Shown here: positions 42,750-54,500 of the stretch, one piece after another
Layout of the letters: each line of letters starts with the position of its first letter
How positions within the stretch are numbered: position 1 is the first letter of the stretch
Assembly: GCA_013399115.1 (NCBI GenBank)
Contig: VXAA01001421.1
Location: forward strand, 717,898 to 781,897
DNA length: 64,000 nucleotides
Source of the DNA: Anseranas semipalmata
Lineage: Eukaryota > Chordata > Aves > Anseriformes > Anseranatidae
Direction: 5' to 3'
The notes under the pieces: generated by a model
What the model saw: only the letters and a program-made list of their open reading frames with translations
The model's database searches: none
What the model was told of the DNA's origin: nothing
Position numbers and translations under genes: made by a program

Positions 42750-42793
42750 CTAGAATTTATATACAAATGACCTAGAATTTATATATAAACGAT
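42750..42793. repeat. 22-bp tandem near-duplication
   Basis: Two units beginning CTAGAATTTATATA (42750-42771 and 42772-42793) with a few differences at the ends. Confidence 0.85.
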
Positions 42794-45053
42794 ACCTTCT
42801 TGCTTCAGAAGAAGAAAGTGTGCTGCTTACCTGCCTTTTTAGTTTACCCAGTTCTAATACAGGAAAGATTGTGAGCAACGAGCACACGTATTTGAAATAA
42901 AAAACAGAGGAAATAGATAAACATTGATGTGCCTTTTGGTTTACTAGGTAGTTCTTAGTGTTAAGGTTGCCTAGAGGCTTAGAGTGCAATAGTTAATAGA
43001 ATACATACAACAAGACCGTTCCTGCTCTGAAGAATTATTAGTGTTAAGAGACAAAACAGAAGACAGCAAGGAAACATAATCATTTCCACTCTTTCAGAGA
43101 TGTCCCACAAGAGGCAGTTACAAAAAGATTTCTGAGTAACTAATATTTGAAGTTCATTACAGATTCATTAGAAAACATTCTGAAGTAATTGAGCTCATCA
43201 GTTTTTGTTCTAGACAAATCCATGTAATTCCTGCTTTATGTAGTCTGAAAGATCCATGCATGTATTTTTTTCTATTAATGTAGCATCACTGTTGTCATTA
43301 TATATAGAACTGTTTCACCTTGCTCCCTCTTTTCCTGCTTTTCAAGAACCTAAGTCAGTATGGTTCAAGCACAGCAGAATGACGTGTTAGTGTCACTGAA
43401 TCACCTTTATCATACACAGCCTGGGTCAATCAATATACTAATCTCATATCATTCTAAGTGTTGATTACACTGGTTGGTGAAGGAATAAAGAGTTTTTCAG
43501 TCTCACAGCAGGAGCAAATTCAGACCAGACTGTAAATTTACCTTTATCACCTCATCAGCAGGGTGAAATGAAGTGACTTGGGAATTTCGGTCTAGATCCT
43601 ATGACACAAACATTTTTTGTATAATAAACAAGTACACATAGCAACTGAAAACAAGCAGTTATCTCAGAATACAAGGGACAAGTATTAAATGGAGTCTGAA
43701 TTGATCTCTTGCCTTTAGAGACTAATCCCTCAAACATTAAATTTGAAACTTTGAAGAAGGGAAGAAAAAAGGAACATGAACAGAGGCTTTCCTTATGCAC
43801 AAAAGGAGTATTTCCTTCTCCAGTGTTCCTGATTTGTGACTAGTGAAGAGTATTCAGTTGCAGTTTTAGCCCTAAGCTGATAAAATTGAAGACACATCAA
43901 ATTTGTTGTTTAAGTCACTTTCTTCTACTTCTCTCATTTATTATGTACTACTCCCTGTCTAGAGATCCCTTCCCAGTTCTGCTAAATTAGAATAATCCTA
44001 TTGCTTTTTTTGACAACTGAGTTCCTTTATTTCATTAAAAAAACGAAGATATTAATTATAAGAGAAACAAGCTTTTAGTTAAATTTAACATATCATTCAG
44101 CACTGTTTATGCATTTATATATACATACATACACCTACAATTGTTAGCGTGCTTTAAAACTATGCATGTTAACAAATGTTACAGATTTCTCATACTCAAT
44201 ACCCAAATTAGGCAGGGCCTAAATGTGACATTTTCCTCCTAAATGTGATGTTTTTTTTCTCCCAAAATGCTTGTATTATGGAGAAAAAAAACCAACAAAA
44301 CAGTTCCTTTCTGCTCTACATTCCTAATGCAAAAACCTCCACTGATACATAGCTGATAGAAATCCCGTTCCCCTGATGAGAAAAGGTGGATGAAATAAAG
44401 GAAAACCATACAGCATTGGTTCTTTGTTTTGTTTGGTTTTGTTTAACTGTACTGGTTGCAGACTCCTCATTTTCCACATTGATTCTTTTGAATCTTACCT
44501 TTATTTCTGTGCACATAGTTGCTGTTATCATCTTGGCTCTCATATGACATCAGAAATAATTATGGGCTTCCATACAGAAATTTAGTGTTGCCTTCTAATT
44601 CCTACTTTCCCCGTTAACTCATACCACTTATCTCAAAGACTTATATATTTGCTTAATTTCGTATGTATTTTGGTCCCAGGAGGAGATAATCTTTTCATAT
44701 TTAACAAGTTCATTATATTAGAGTTTTGAATTCATGCCACATATATGACTGAATTAGATTACAGAATCAAAGTCTGACCATTGAATAAAATGCATTGAAA
44801 GGTCATCCAAGTACATTTTCATTTTTCTCCCTTGATTTTTGTCCCTTTTTTTTGGACAATGCTGGAGTTCTTACCTCACATAAAGAAATGGGATTCCCTC
44901 AGAAAAGATTAATATATCAACTTCTTTTCAAGGCAGCAGCTTACATTGCCTTTTAACCAGGCTCTGATATTGAATAATACCAAGTTATTCTAATGATGTA
45001 AGCATCTTTTCCACATGTTTTTTAAAGAGGGAATTTCTCACTTACTAGCTTAA

Positions 45054-45260
<207 letters not shown>

Positions 45261-46039
45261 CTTTCTTATAGATCTTAAACAGAAACACAATTTTTACATT
45301 TCTTAAGACACTAGAACAGAAAGAGGTTTGAGAGAGCACACCCGAAACTATGCCATTAGAAAATCTCAGAACTAAAGAATGGTTAAGTGAGTATCTGATA
45401 AATCAGAAGAATTGAATTTACTTAGATCATCTCACTGAATAACAACACGTGAAGAGACTATTTTTGAAAAGGAATTGTAAGTTTTTTCTCTTTTTTCCAA
45501 TGACTTTCATATTCTTTATAAAGACATGTTTTTTTCAAGTTTAAAAAAAAAAATAATGAGGTTTAAATCTTTACTTTAAAAAGACAAAGTTAGTCAAACC
45601 TACAGTCTTCATTTCCTATTTATAAGCAACATAGACTAAAGGGAAAGAACTTCACTGATCTTTAACCAAACTGCATAATCAAGAACAAGTCCAGGGGAAT
45701 CTACATTGTTCAAAAAAAAAAAAAAAAAAACAACCATCTCCCCAGAGGAGATAATTATAGTTATTTTACATCCTCACTGAAATGTATTTATTGTTGTCAT
45801 CTAAGATTTAACCACAAGGAAAAATTTCATGTTGAAGTTTTATTCCGTCCTTTTATTGGTTCAATTTAAAGAGCAATCATTTAGAAGTTTGTCATTTAAT
45901 ACACTTCTCTGAAAAGAATCTTAAAGATATAAACCAAGAGAATACCTCAGTAATTCTAGTCTTAATTCTCTTCTCAAAGAAGGTCCAATTAGATGCATTT
46001 GAGTTTCAAGCATCTCCAAAGACAAAGAATATAAAACAC

Positions 46040-46445
46040 CCAAGGGCAACCTTCTACAAAATTTGACCACCTCCACAGTGAAAGTTTTGCCTAACATCTA
46101 ATTTGAATTTCCTGTGTTCTGACTTGTATTCGTTGCATCTTGCCCTATCCCAACGCATCTTACATTCAGCAAGAATTAGACAGACCATAAGACCTCTCTC
46201 CTAAGCCTTCACTTCCTGAAGACTGAACAAATCTAATTTTCACAGCCTCTCTTCACATGTCGTACACTGCAGCCCCCAGTCATCTTGGTGGCCTCCCTCT
46301 GGCTCCAGTCTGTTCACGTTACATCTACTTGGAAGCCCAAAACTGGACACAATGCTGCAGATGTCATCAAGCCGTTGCTGAATAGAGGGGAATAACTGCT
46401 TTGGCTACTGTATTGCTAAACCACTTGCCCAGTTTGTCCACCCTG
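46040..46445 (-). mobile_element. CR1 LINE 3'-region fragment
   Basis: Read on the plus strand this is the reverse complement of CR1. The parts CTCCACAGTGAAAGTTTTGC, CATCTAATTTGAATTTCC, GTCATCTTGGTGGCCTCCCT and CCCAAAACTGGACACAATGC follow in the expected order. It is 5'-truncated and diverged, as is typical for bird CR1 copies. No reverse transcriptase reading frame remains. Edges are approximate. Confidence 0.8.
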
Positions 46446-46578
46446 TACCACTACACATTTAACACCTGTATCACTATATCAAAATACCCTAATTTTTTTT
46501 TTTTTTTTGCCTTAAGAATACTAAATGAGTTCACACAGGTCTACGTAATACAAAACTGATTATAAAAATTAATATTTA

Positions 46579-46584
46579 AATAAA
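46579..46584 (+). promoter_or_regulatory. possible polyadenylation signal (AATAAA) downstream of INSYN2B
   Basis: The nearest consensus AATAAA I found on the plus strand, 1.3 kb after the INSYN2B stop. It could serve the gene but lies past the CR1 insertion, and variant signals nearer the stop are possible. Confidence 0.25.
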
Positions 46585-47528
46585 ATTATCTGTACTGCAG
46601 AAGTTTTATTAAAAGTGACTATGGTTAATTAGTTTAAAAGGTGCCATGGTATTCAATAGATTAACTCCTACATGCTCATTTTTTAAAACATACTGTATTA
46701 GTTTTACAATATTAGTTTAAAGTTACCAATTCTTAGGGTTAACTAGATATTTGAAGACATCTTAAAACCAATTTTGCACAGATGTCAGACAAGACCAGTG
46801 ATGACAAAAAATGGTCTTCACTTACAAGTATGCTATGTCAGTAGACTTAATTTACCAAGAATTCTAAAGGGCAACAGTTTTAAAAACCATGTTAAGTACA
46901 GTCGGTATGGAAACGACAGAGGCTTTTCAGAAGGAAAGCCATATGTGAAATTTTACTATCAAAAAGTATGCCTTTAGTGAGCCAGAAAAGCTCTACAATA
47001 ACAATTTATGAATACAATAGAGATTAGAATTAAATTATTACATAAGAGCATGTCATTACTTCACACTCAAATACACATACTGCTTATGCTGGCATTCCAA
47101 CAGCATTCTTATTTTGCATTAATGTAATTGATATACTGAAGGATCTATTAGTGTGCAAAGGTTTCTTGTGTATTAAAATATCATTTTAAGATGAATATTC
47201 TTCTGGGGCACAGGTATAATAAGTAATACCAACAAGAGTAATACTAGCAAAACCAGTATGTTTTTTTTCTGTAGTGAGCTGATTTTCAATAATCAGTTAT
47301 TATATGAAAGCTATCCTTTTGTCTTTCTCCCTGTCAAATAACAAGCACAAAAAGGCTCATTTTAAGCTGCCTGATTTTTTTATTTTTTTATTTTTTGCAT
47401 GCGTAAATATGATGCCTTCACTAATGGCATCAAGTGATCCAAATTGCTGAATTTAAACAAGTCACAATATTCTGGTTTGCCACATAGCACTGATCAATTC
47501 CTGTAGTTAGTAAAACTATACAGTAACA

Positions 47529-47619
47529 AAAATATCTTATTTACTTAAGAATTAAGTCCATCCAAAAGGAGTTGTAAAATATCCTAATTACTTAAGAAAG
47601 TCCATCCAAAAAGAGTTGT
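47529..47619. repeat. diverged tandem duplication, 44-47-bp units
   Basis: Two adjacent units both run from AAAATATC through ACTTAAGAA and GTCCATCCAAAA to GAGTTGT (47529-47575 and 47576-47619), differing by small indels and substitutions. Confidence 0.9.
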
Positions 47620-48018
47620 AAGTGAGGCTCTAAGTCTTTTTTATGACCTGAACAAACATCAATACTTCTGAAAAACTGAAATATACTGATTTAAATGGTT
47701 ACTGGTTTTTATATTTTAGTGTCTGATCTTGGAATTTGGAACTGTACACAATTTTTAATCCTTAATCTCCCTGTGAAAATTAGCCTTTTTTTCCCCCATT
47801 TTCTTACTCAGTTATTTGTTTTCCGATTCTCTCTCTCAAAAAAATTATGGTTTATGAATATATGGATATGAAATTCTCTTTGTAACATATGCACAGACAG
47901 CAGCACATAGCAAAACACTTAAGCTACCTAGGCCAGCTGACTGTGAGCTCTCAGTGTTGCAACTTAGGAACATTAACATGTCTTTCAGCCAACCCTCTGT
48001 CCAGTGTTTTCAAATTAC

Positions 48019-48113
48019 GGAATCACAGAATCACAGAATCCTTAAGGTTGGAAGAGACCTTCAAGATCACCTAGTCCAACCTATGACCTAACACTAACAA
48101 GCCCTCCTTCATG
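48019..48113 (-). mobile_element. CR1 LINE 3'-terminal fragment
   Basis: The plus strand begins GAATCACAGAATCACAGAAT and continues TTGGAAGAGACCTTCAAGAT, then CACCTAGTCCAACC. This is the reverse complement of the CR1 3' end with its terminal ATTCTGTG octamer repeats. Only about 95 bp remain (5' truncation). Confidence 0.88.
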
Positions 48114-48135
48114 ATATCTATTTTCACAGAAAATA

Positions 48136-48181
48136 GACAAACAAACAAACAAACAAACAACAACAACAACAACAAAAAAAC
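48136..48181. repeat. (CAAA)n(CAA)n simple repeat
   Basis: CAAA/ACAA units changing to CAA units and a short A run, 25 bp after the CR1 fragment. Confidence 0.9.
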
Positions 48182-51100
48182 ACAAGAAGGACAGTGTAAG
48201 AACAAGGATAACAAAAGAAACCATTTGCTAAATGAGTCAGCAGTAGCCACTTAAATAGTTTTCTAGAAGTAGCAACAGTCAGATACGTTCTGAAACACAT
48301 GTTTAAGATCCAAATGAAAAAGAACAGGGACAGAACTCTCCATCATCTGGCTTGCAGAGGCTCTGAGTAAAACTATGCCAGAAGTAAGTTATTCATACAA
48401 AAGAATAAGCATTATAGTATCACAATAAAACCACACATACCAAATGCAAGAGATTATTATAGCCAGTCTTCTCCACAGTATGTCACACACAACAGGCTTT
48501 CTACATAAAATTTAAGACACCATTGGAGCAAAAGGCTATTTGTTACATTAAAAAGTAGCAGTGGGAAGACACCAGCCACAGTTAGCATCAGCCACTGTAA
48601 GAGGGTAAGATTGCTTAGCTGCTATATGTTTTGTTTATATTTATACATGGAAATATGTACATCCTAGGAACATAAAATACCTAAAAATTTATATCTTCAT
48701 AACACATAGTTGGAGCACCTAAACAATGTGAAAATGTAATGTGCAAATGTTGATTTTTTATTAATATTTTAAAAATATTTTAATAATGAATTATAAATTG
48801 ATACAGTTAATGAAAATTACTGCATACACGCTATACAATTGAATGATGTCAGGATTGGGAAAGCAATGGAAATGGATAGATAAGCAAATAATAGTACTGG
48901 CTAAAAGAATTTTTCTGTTTTAGAAAATTATGTTGCAATGCCTGAAACCAGCTCCCAGAGTGCGAATTAAATGTTAAAAATGCAGACAAACACTCCTAAA
49001 AACAGAACAAAAAACCCACCACAGCTACTTGATAGCTCTAGCATACAAAATATTGCAGGCTTTTCTGTAAAACATGTATTTGACAACTACAATGTGCTAT
49101 TTATAAAATATTGTACAGCACATAGCATATTCTAAAATTACTTTGAAATTACTGTTTTATGGAGTCAACCTAACTTTCTTTAAAAATACAAAGTATATGA
49201 GAAGAAAAACGATTGCTCTCTGTCATGTATCAGCAGGTTATGCAGGGTTCTTTGTAGTTTCATACACTGTAGCTCTTCTGAAAAAGTCACAATACTTAGT
49301 AATTATGCTATCTTAGATGCAGAACACCTGCCTAATGAAATGTATTATCAGATGTATATTTTGTAAATTTTTAGGTTCTTTAAATGGGATGTCATCTTTT
49401 GCAATAAAATGAGATTTTTTGTTAGGTTTCAGGAGTTGATTAATAACAAACAATATTTAGATTACAATGGAAGTGAATAGCTGTTCTTTGGAAAGGAAAA
49501 ATAAATAGGAAATGAATAAATGGTTCTTTCATGAAACCATTCTGCAGGTTTTTTTTTTTTTTTGGTAGAGAAAGTGGCTCAATCTGAAAACTGAATAAAT
49601 TTTTTTTAGCCTGTCCATTTGAATATATTGTATTTTCCAACCACGTCCACTTCACCAAATGGTTTCTCTTGTCATTATTTCCCCAAAGAGTATTGTTTTT
49701 GCAAGACTATCCTATCTAGAGTAGCTCTGGTTAACAGAGCACAGGCTTTTCACTTTTTTTTTTTTTTTTTTTAACTGGGAATTCCCTTAAAATGTGAGTT
49801 GTCATATACATCCAGAAACCTTACTTTTATTCTTGCCTATAGCTGAAAAATAATAAATAAGAATCTCTACCTGGTTTCTTTACAGCAAAGTCCTGATTTG
49901 TACAATACCTTATACTAATATTGTCAAACAACTTTTCTGTGTAGCATAACTGGATCCTCTTGACCATGTTAAACTGACAATGTGAACAAAACCCAGTTTG
50001 GGAGCACCAAAGGAGACCTTTAAAAAGCGTATTGTGCGTTTACAATATTTTTGTTTACATAAACAATCTGATACAGAAAACAGGTACTTCCCTATTCTAC
50101 ATACTTCAATACATTTTACTTCTATAATTACAGAAGTAGGACTTGACTCAACCACTATGCCCTTTAACTAAAAGTCTAAATTCATGTAGAGACTCAGAGA
50201 ATGAAGAGCTAATGTCACAAAAATAAACTCGTTCTTCCTTATTACAAGTTTAGAAGCACTTCAAGAACAAACACTCACTGTTTTTGTTTTTCTTTTAACT
50301 AGTGGAAATAACCAAGTTGCTTTTAAAGCCTTTAACTGCCTAAACATCAAAATGAAGCCTTCAGTGGCATTTAGTAAGTCTTCTCTGCAGTAGCTGCAGA
50401 GAGCCAAATTACTTTACCATTCCCACCAACTTCTCCTGAAGAGCTCATGTCCCTCTTAGTCTGACCCTTTCCAGTAATTACATGAACAAAGCTCACAGCA
50501 CGTTGTTAGCAGCTGAGCACAAGGCAGAGCCTTCCCCTAGGTCCAAATGGCATTGTTGCAAGCAAAGATCAAGGTAACTGTAAACCAAAAATCCTTAACT
50601 CCCTCTCTGCTAGCAACCTGGAAGATTATGAAAATCTCCTCATCCCTGCCAGAAGGCAGAACACTCAGGCAAATAAAATCCAGTACCGTAATCAGCTGCA
50701 AAACATTTAAACTTCCAAGGAATTCCAGGTCTCATAAACTGTAACCGTTGTTTTCAATATTAGTAAGATAGTATTAGCATTGCTTTTCACACAATAAGTA
50801 CCATTTTCAGCTTCTGGAAAATTACACAGCAGAAAATAAAAACACTTGCAATATTCAGAAACACAGCAACAGATCAAAGAACCTAGAGCAACCTTCTGTT
50901 CTCTTAGAGTTGTAGTCCAATTTGAAATGTCACTCTTATCCATACATCGGGTAAAAGTTAACACTAAAACCAAGAGTCTGATTGGAGCTATTCCATGTCC
51001 CACCTGTATTTGCAGAGCTCATCATAATTTTAGCAACTTTAGCTCACCTAGGAATTCTACAGAAAGCCACACTTCCTGTTTAATTTTTTAAAGATTAATC

Positions 51101-51423
51101 ATTCAGGTTTTCAAGAAGATTTGCCTTTTCAAGACCTTTTAAATCTAATATGCAAATTAAGAGACTGCACTAAAGGTAGTACACAGCACATGAAAAGAGA
51201 TTGTTTTGCTTGTTTTGGCTTCTGAATAACAATTAAGATGCTTATTGCAGGATTATGAGAGTTTTATTTCGCTTTTTCATTTACTATTCACAGTATCCAG
51301 TAACACTTCTTAGTAGATTGGTTACGTCATCCATAAAACTCTTACGACACTTTCTTTCTAAGTACAGAAAACAGTTTCAAAGACTGTAGAGAACTGACAG
51401 GTTCATTGTGTTTTCGTTATGAC

Positions 51424-51447
51424 CACACATACACATGTGTATGTGTG
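51424..51447. repeat. 24-bp perfect palindrome
   Basis: CACACATACACA is followed without spacer by TGTGTATGTGTG; every base pairs with its mirror position. An alternating purine-pyrimidine composition also favours Z-DNA or slipped pairing. Confidence 0.92.
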
Positions 51448-51950
51448 TGAGTTGCACACACACCAGACCAGAATTCTGATGCACAGGTGATAACAAGATT
51501 TCTGAAACTTGCAGATCTACCACTAGGGTATTTCAAACAAACATTGGCAAATATCTCCTCTGAACAACTCAGTTATTAGGAGGCTGATTATTAGGAGATA
51601 ATCGTGCTCTGATTGGCTCAAAACCCGTTATTTTGATTTTCCAGAACAAGGAAGTACAGTACCCTTTCAAAGACATGCAACATGCCTCTTGTGGTACAAT
51701 CAAGTAAATGCTGTTCATGATTTTGCAGAATAATGCAGTTCTCTAAGACTGAAAAATAATATACATCTTCTCTTAAGTGCATAGTCTGAAGGACAAGTTC
51801 CGTAGCTCCTGCTGAACGCAAATGGCTTGCGTTCTCAGAAACAGTCGAAGGCAAGAGAAGTACTTATGAGATATGTACTTAAATCTGAATATATTGCAGA
51901 ACCTGTCCTTGAATATAACTTTTAAACCACAGAATATCCACAAAAATCTT

Positions 51951-51979
51951 GGGCATGTGCTCTCTTCAAGCACATGCCC
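51951..51979. repeat. perfect hairpin, 11-bp stem and 7-base loop
   Basis: GGGCATGTGCT, loop CTCTTCA, then AGCACATGCCC. The stem is fully complementary and relatively GC-rich for this region, 440 bp from a DOCK2 exon. Confidence 0.92.
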
Positions 51980-52418
51980 AGACATTTTCTCTGTGTGCAT
52001 GAGGCATCAACTTCCTCCAACAGAAACAGCCAGGAATAACAACTGTTCCACAAGCAACTCATGCTCACCAAAAAGTAAACCATGTGGAAATACTGGAAGA
52101 AACAGAGCAACCAATTAAATTATTTATGTAAGACAGCAATTAACTTTAGATGTAGGGGTTTTTGTTTGCTTGCTTTTTGTTTGTGTATTTTGCTGTTGTT
52201 GTTTTATAAAGCACAAATTTCACTTGCAGAGTTCAACTAAACATTGAAAGACACTACAGTGGCACAGCTGAATGAAAAAAGAGTAAAGCTCTAGACCTTT
52301 AATTCTAAATATAAAAAGGTGAACAAACAAGCTCTCTGCAAATATTGTATTTGCATTTTTACAGGATAACTATAAAATTAGTTTCAAAGGATTAAAAATA
52401 CTTTAAAATATTACTCAC

Positions 52419-52514
52419 AATTAAGGGATCATCTCGTCTCATTGTAATAACAGTTCTGTTCACTGTGCGTAATAACTGTACCATTATTTCTTGAATATGG
52501 TGATACGTTGATGC
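52419..52514 (-). CDS. DOCK2: DOCK2 internal exon, first of three in window
   Basis: Exon of 96 bases encoding 32 residues, reading [20 protein letters not shown] and then [12 protein letters not shown]. It matches mammalian DOCK2 closely from memory. The main differences are Ser for Phe near the start and RRDDP for GRDHI near the end. The acceptor is TTTACAG|GCA and the donor ATT|GTGAGTAA on the minus strand, both in phase 0. The protein continues directly into the exon at 6528-6626, 45.8 kb away. The segment belongs to the helical region before DHR-2. The preceding exon (ending near SYQDA in mammals) was not found in the remaining 11.5 kb and is probably outside the window. Confidence 0.96.
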
Positions 52515-53323
52515 CTGTAAATGAAAAAAGTAGTTTTTGTATTAAATGCATATCTCTTGTAAGAGACAAAAACAATTATTTCCACATTGATAGTTGTTTA
52601 ATTTAACCACCCTATTGAAAGAACAATATTCATTCTTCTTGCTCACACTGTTCATCTGTTCCAGCAGTTTCAGCAGAATACTCATTTCAATTGGCACACA
52701 CCAATTTTAGCCCTATCCGGCCCATACCTGTTTTCTGTTTCAAATTGACACTTCCCATCTCTCAGTCAAGAAACTCATGTGTTTTCCCAATGAGTAGCCT
52801 GTAACTTACTAGCAACACCCTGGCAGCAGATGATAGAGGTGAATTGTATCACCGCTCTCCACATCTGTCACTGATCCTCAGCATTGTTTGGACCTCAATA
52901 ATATTCTTAGCTTGCAGTTACAAAGTATATAATTATTAATAGAAAATGTTATCTTCATTTCACTTCGCAGCTCTGTGAGGACACAAACTGAAAGTGGTCT
53001 GCTCTTTGTCCCCACTGTCAAATTACTGGTCAGTCGGGTCTACTGAGACTACATTAGAGACCCACCACATGTCAGCACCATGTTTTGAGTCATCTTTGCA
53101 GACCAATGACAAATATTCACTGAGTTGCATCAAATGATAGATACCCCTGGCACGTTGCCTGGAAAAGGATATTATATGATTTATTTAAAAACACTAAGTG
53201 TGGGAGTACAACCTTATATTTACTAACTTCACTGAGCTTACTCTGATCACTACACAACTTTAGAAATTAGCATGCAACATAACTGAGGAAAGAAAAACTC
53301 TAAAGAAATTACTGTTCCAAAAA

Positions 53324-53347
53324 ACAACAACAACAACAACAAAAAAA
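53324..53347. repeat. (CAA)n short microsatellite
   Basis: Five to six CAA units ending in an A run. The flanking minus-strand ORF is a translation artefact. Confidence 0.85.
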
Positions 53348-53798
53348 GTTAGCATACACCAAACAAAGCACCTCTTTTAACATCACATGTAGTCTGGATG
53401 GACAGCCACAGAAGCCATGGGGATATCTCAACAATATGTTAGGTGGCTGAGCTCCAATACCACCCCAGGAGAAGTTGCTTCTGAATCCATGCAACATGGA
53501 CTTTCCTCATATCTAGCCATATATTTACAGTCACCATTAAGTCCTATTGTGCCCTTTCACTATGACACATTCAAGCCTGTCACAGCATTTTAAAAGTTAC
53601 TATGTACTATAAATGAACAATGTATTCACAGTTTTTTTTTTTTTTTTCCTCTTATTAAACATTCCTGGTACAGTCCCAGATTTATAGAAAGACTACACCT
53701 GACAGCTGCTGCACAGAAGGTGCATTTGTTGTAGTGCATTCACAAAGCCACTTTCTTTTCCACCTCCTCTCCTTCCCAATATCCATACTGTGAGCTTT

Positions 53799-53803
53799 AA
53801 GGT
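53799..53803. repeat. target-site duplication, left copy (AAGGT)
   Basis: AAGGT immediately before the LTR is repeated exactly at 54381-54385. A 5-bp duplication fits retroviral integration of the ERVL/ERV1 type. Confidence 0.85.
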
Positions 53804-54380
53804 TGTCCTGGTTTCAGCTGGGCTAGAGATTTTCCTCCCAGTAGCTGGAATGCTGCTGTGTTTTGGATTCAGGATGAGAACAACGCTGATAACACACCGA
53901 TGTTTTAGTAGTTGCAGAGCAGTGCTTACACAGAGCCAAGGACTTTCCAGCTTCCCATACTGCCCTGCCAGCGAGTAGGCTGGGGGTGCACAAGGAGCTG
54001 GAAGGGGACAGAACCAGGACAGCTGGCCCAAACTGGCCAAAGGGATATTCCATACCATATGATGGCATGCTGAACAATTAATATGGGGTGGCTGGCTGGG
54101 GTGGGGGGGCTGCTGCTCAGGGACAGGCTGGGCATTGGTCAGCGGGTGGTGAGCAATTGTATTGCGCATCATTTGCTTTGTACATACCATTATTATTATC
54201 ATCATCATTGTTATTATTATTTTTCTTCCTTTTCTGTCCTATTAAACTGTCTTTATCTCAATCCATGAGCTTTTACTTTTTTTTTTTTTTCCTTCCCAAT
54301 TTTCCCCCCCATCCCACTGAGGGGGGGAGTGAGCGAAAGGCTATGTGGTGCTTAGCTGCCTCCTGGGCTAAACCACAACA
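53804..54380 (+). mobile_element. avian endogenous retrovirus solo LTR (songbird-type, probably ERVL class)
   Basis: A 577-bp element starting TGTCCTGGTTTCAGC and ending AACCACAACA (TG...CA termini). It is flanked by identical AAGGT duplications and has no internal viral genes, so it is a solo LTR left by recombination between two LTRs. Its order of motifs matches an LTR abundant in songbird genomes: a GTGCTTACACAGAGCCAAGGAC region, GGGATATTCCATACCATATG, a TATA-like AATTAATATGG, the AGCGGGTGGTGAGCAATTG segment, an ATTAAACTGTC polyadenylation region (near 54241), then a CCCCCATCCCACTGAGG stretch and the terminal block. The family name would need a repeat library. It sits in the plus orientation, antisense to DOCK2. 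Confidence 0.88.
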
Positions 54381-54385
54381 AAGGT
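54381..54385. repeat. target-site duplication, right copy (AAGGT)
   Basis: Exact repeat of 53799-53803, directly after the LTR terminus. Confidence 0.85.
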
Positions 54386-54394
54386 TTATGCCAA

Positions 54395-54500
54395 TCAAAT
54401 AATAAATATTAAAGCCATACTTTATTATTTAATATAAATATAATAATATATAATAAATAATACATTTCAATATTTAATAAATATTAAAGTCAAAGTATGT
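54395..54500. repeat. TA-rich sequence with repeated AATAAATATTAAAG units
   Basis: The motif AATAAATATTAAAG occurs near 54402 and near 54478, separated by almost pure A/T sequence rich in TAATA. It directly follows the LTR insertion. Confidence 0.7.

Larger units (their letters stand above)
45261..52418 (-). other. DOCK2: DOCK2 large intron, part 5' of INSYN2B (contains INSYN2B 3' flank)
   Basis: Intronic for DOCK2, and the 3' UTR or flank for INSYN2B near its left edge. It contains two CR1 fragments, a CAAA/CAA microsatellite, tandem duplications and inverted repeats listed separately. No additional exon was recognised. Confidence 0.8.

Noticed and set aside
53693..54402. Several overlapping ORFs on both strands, up to 171 codons
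   Set aside because: They lie across the solo LTR; LTRs of this class are non-coding and the frames follow GC-rich LTR sequence.
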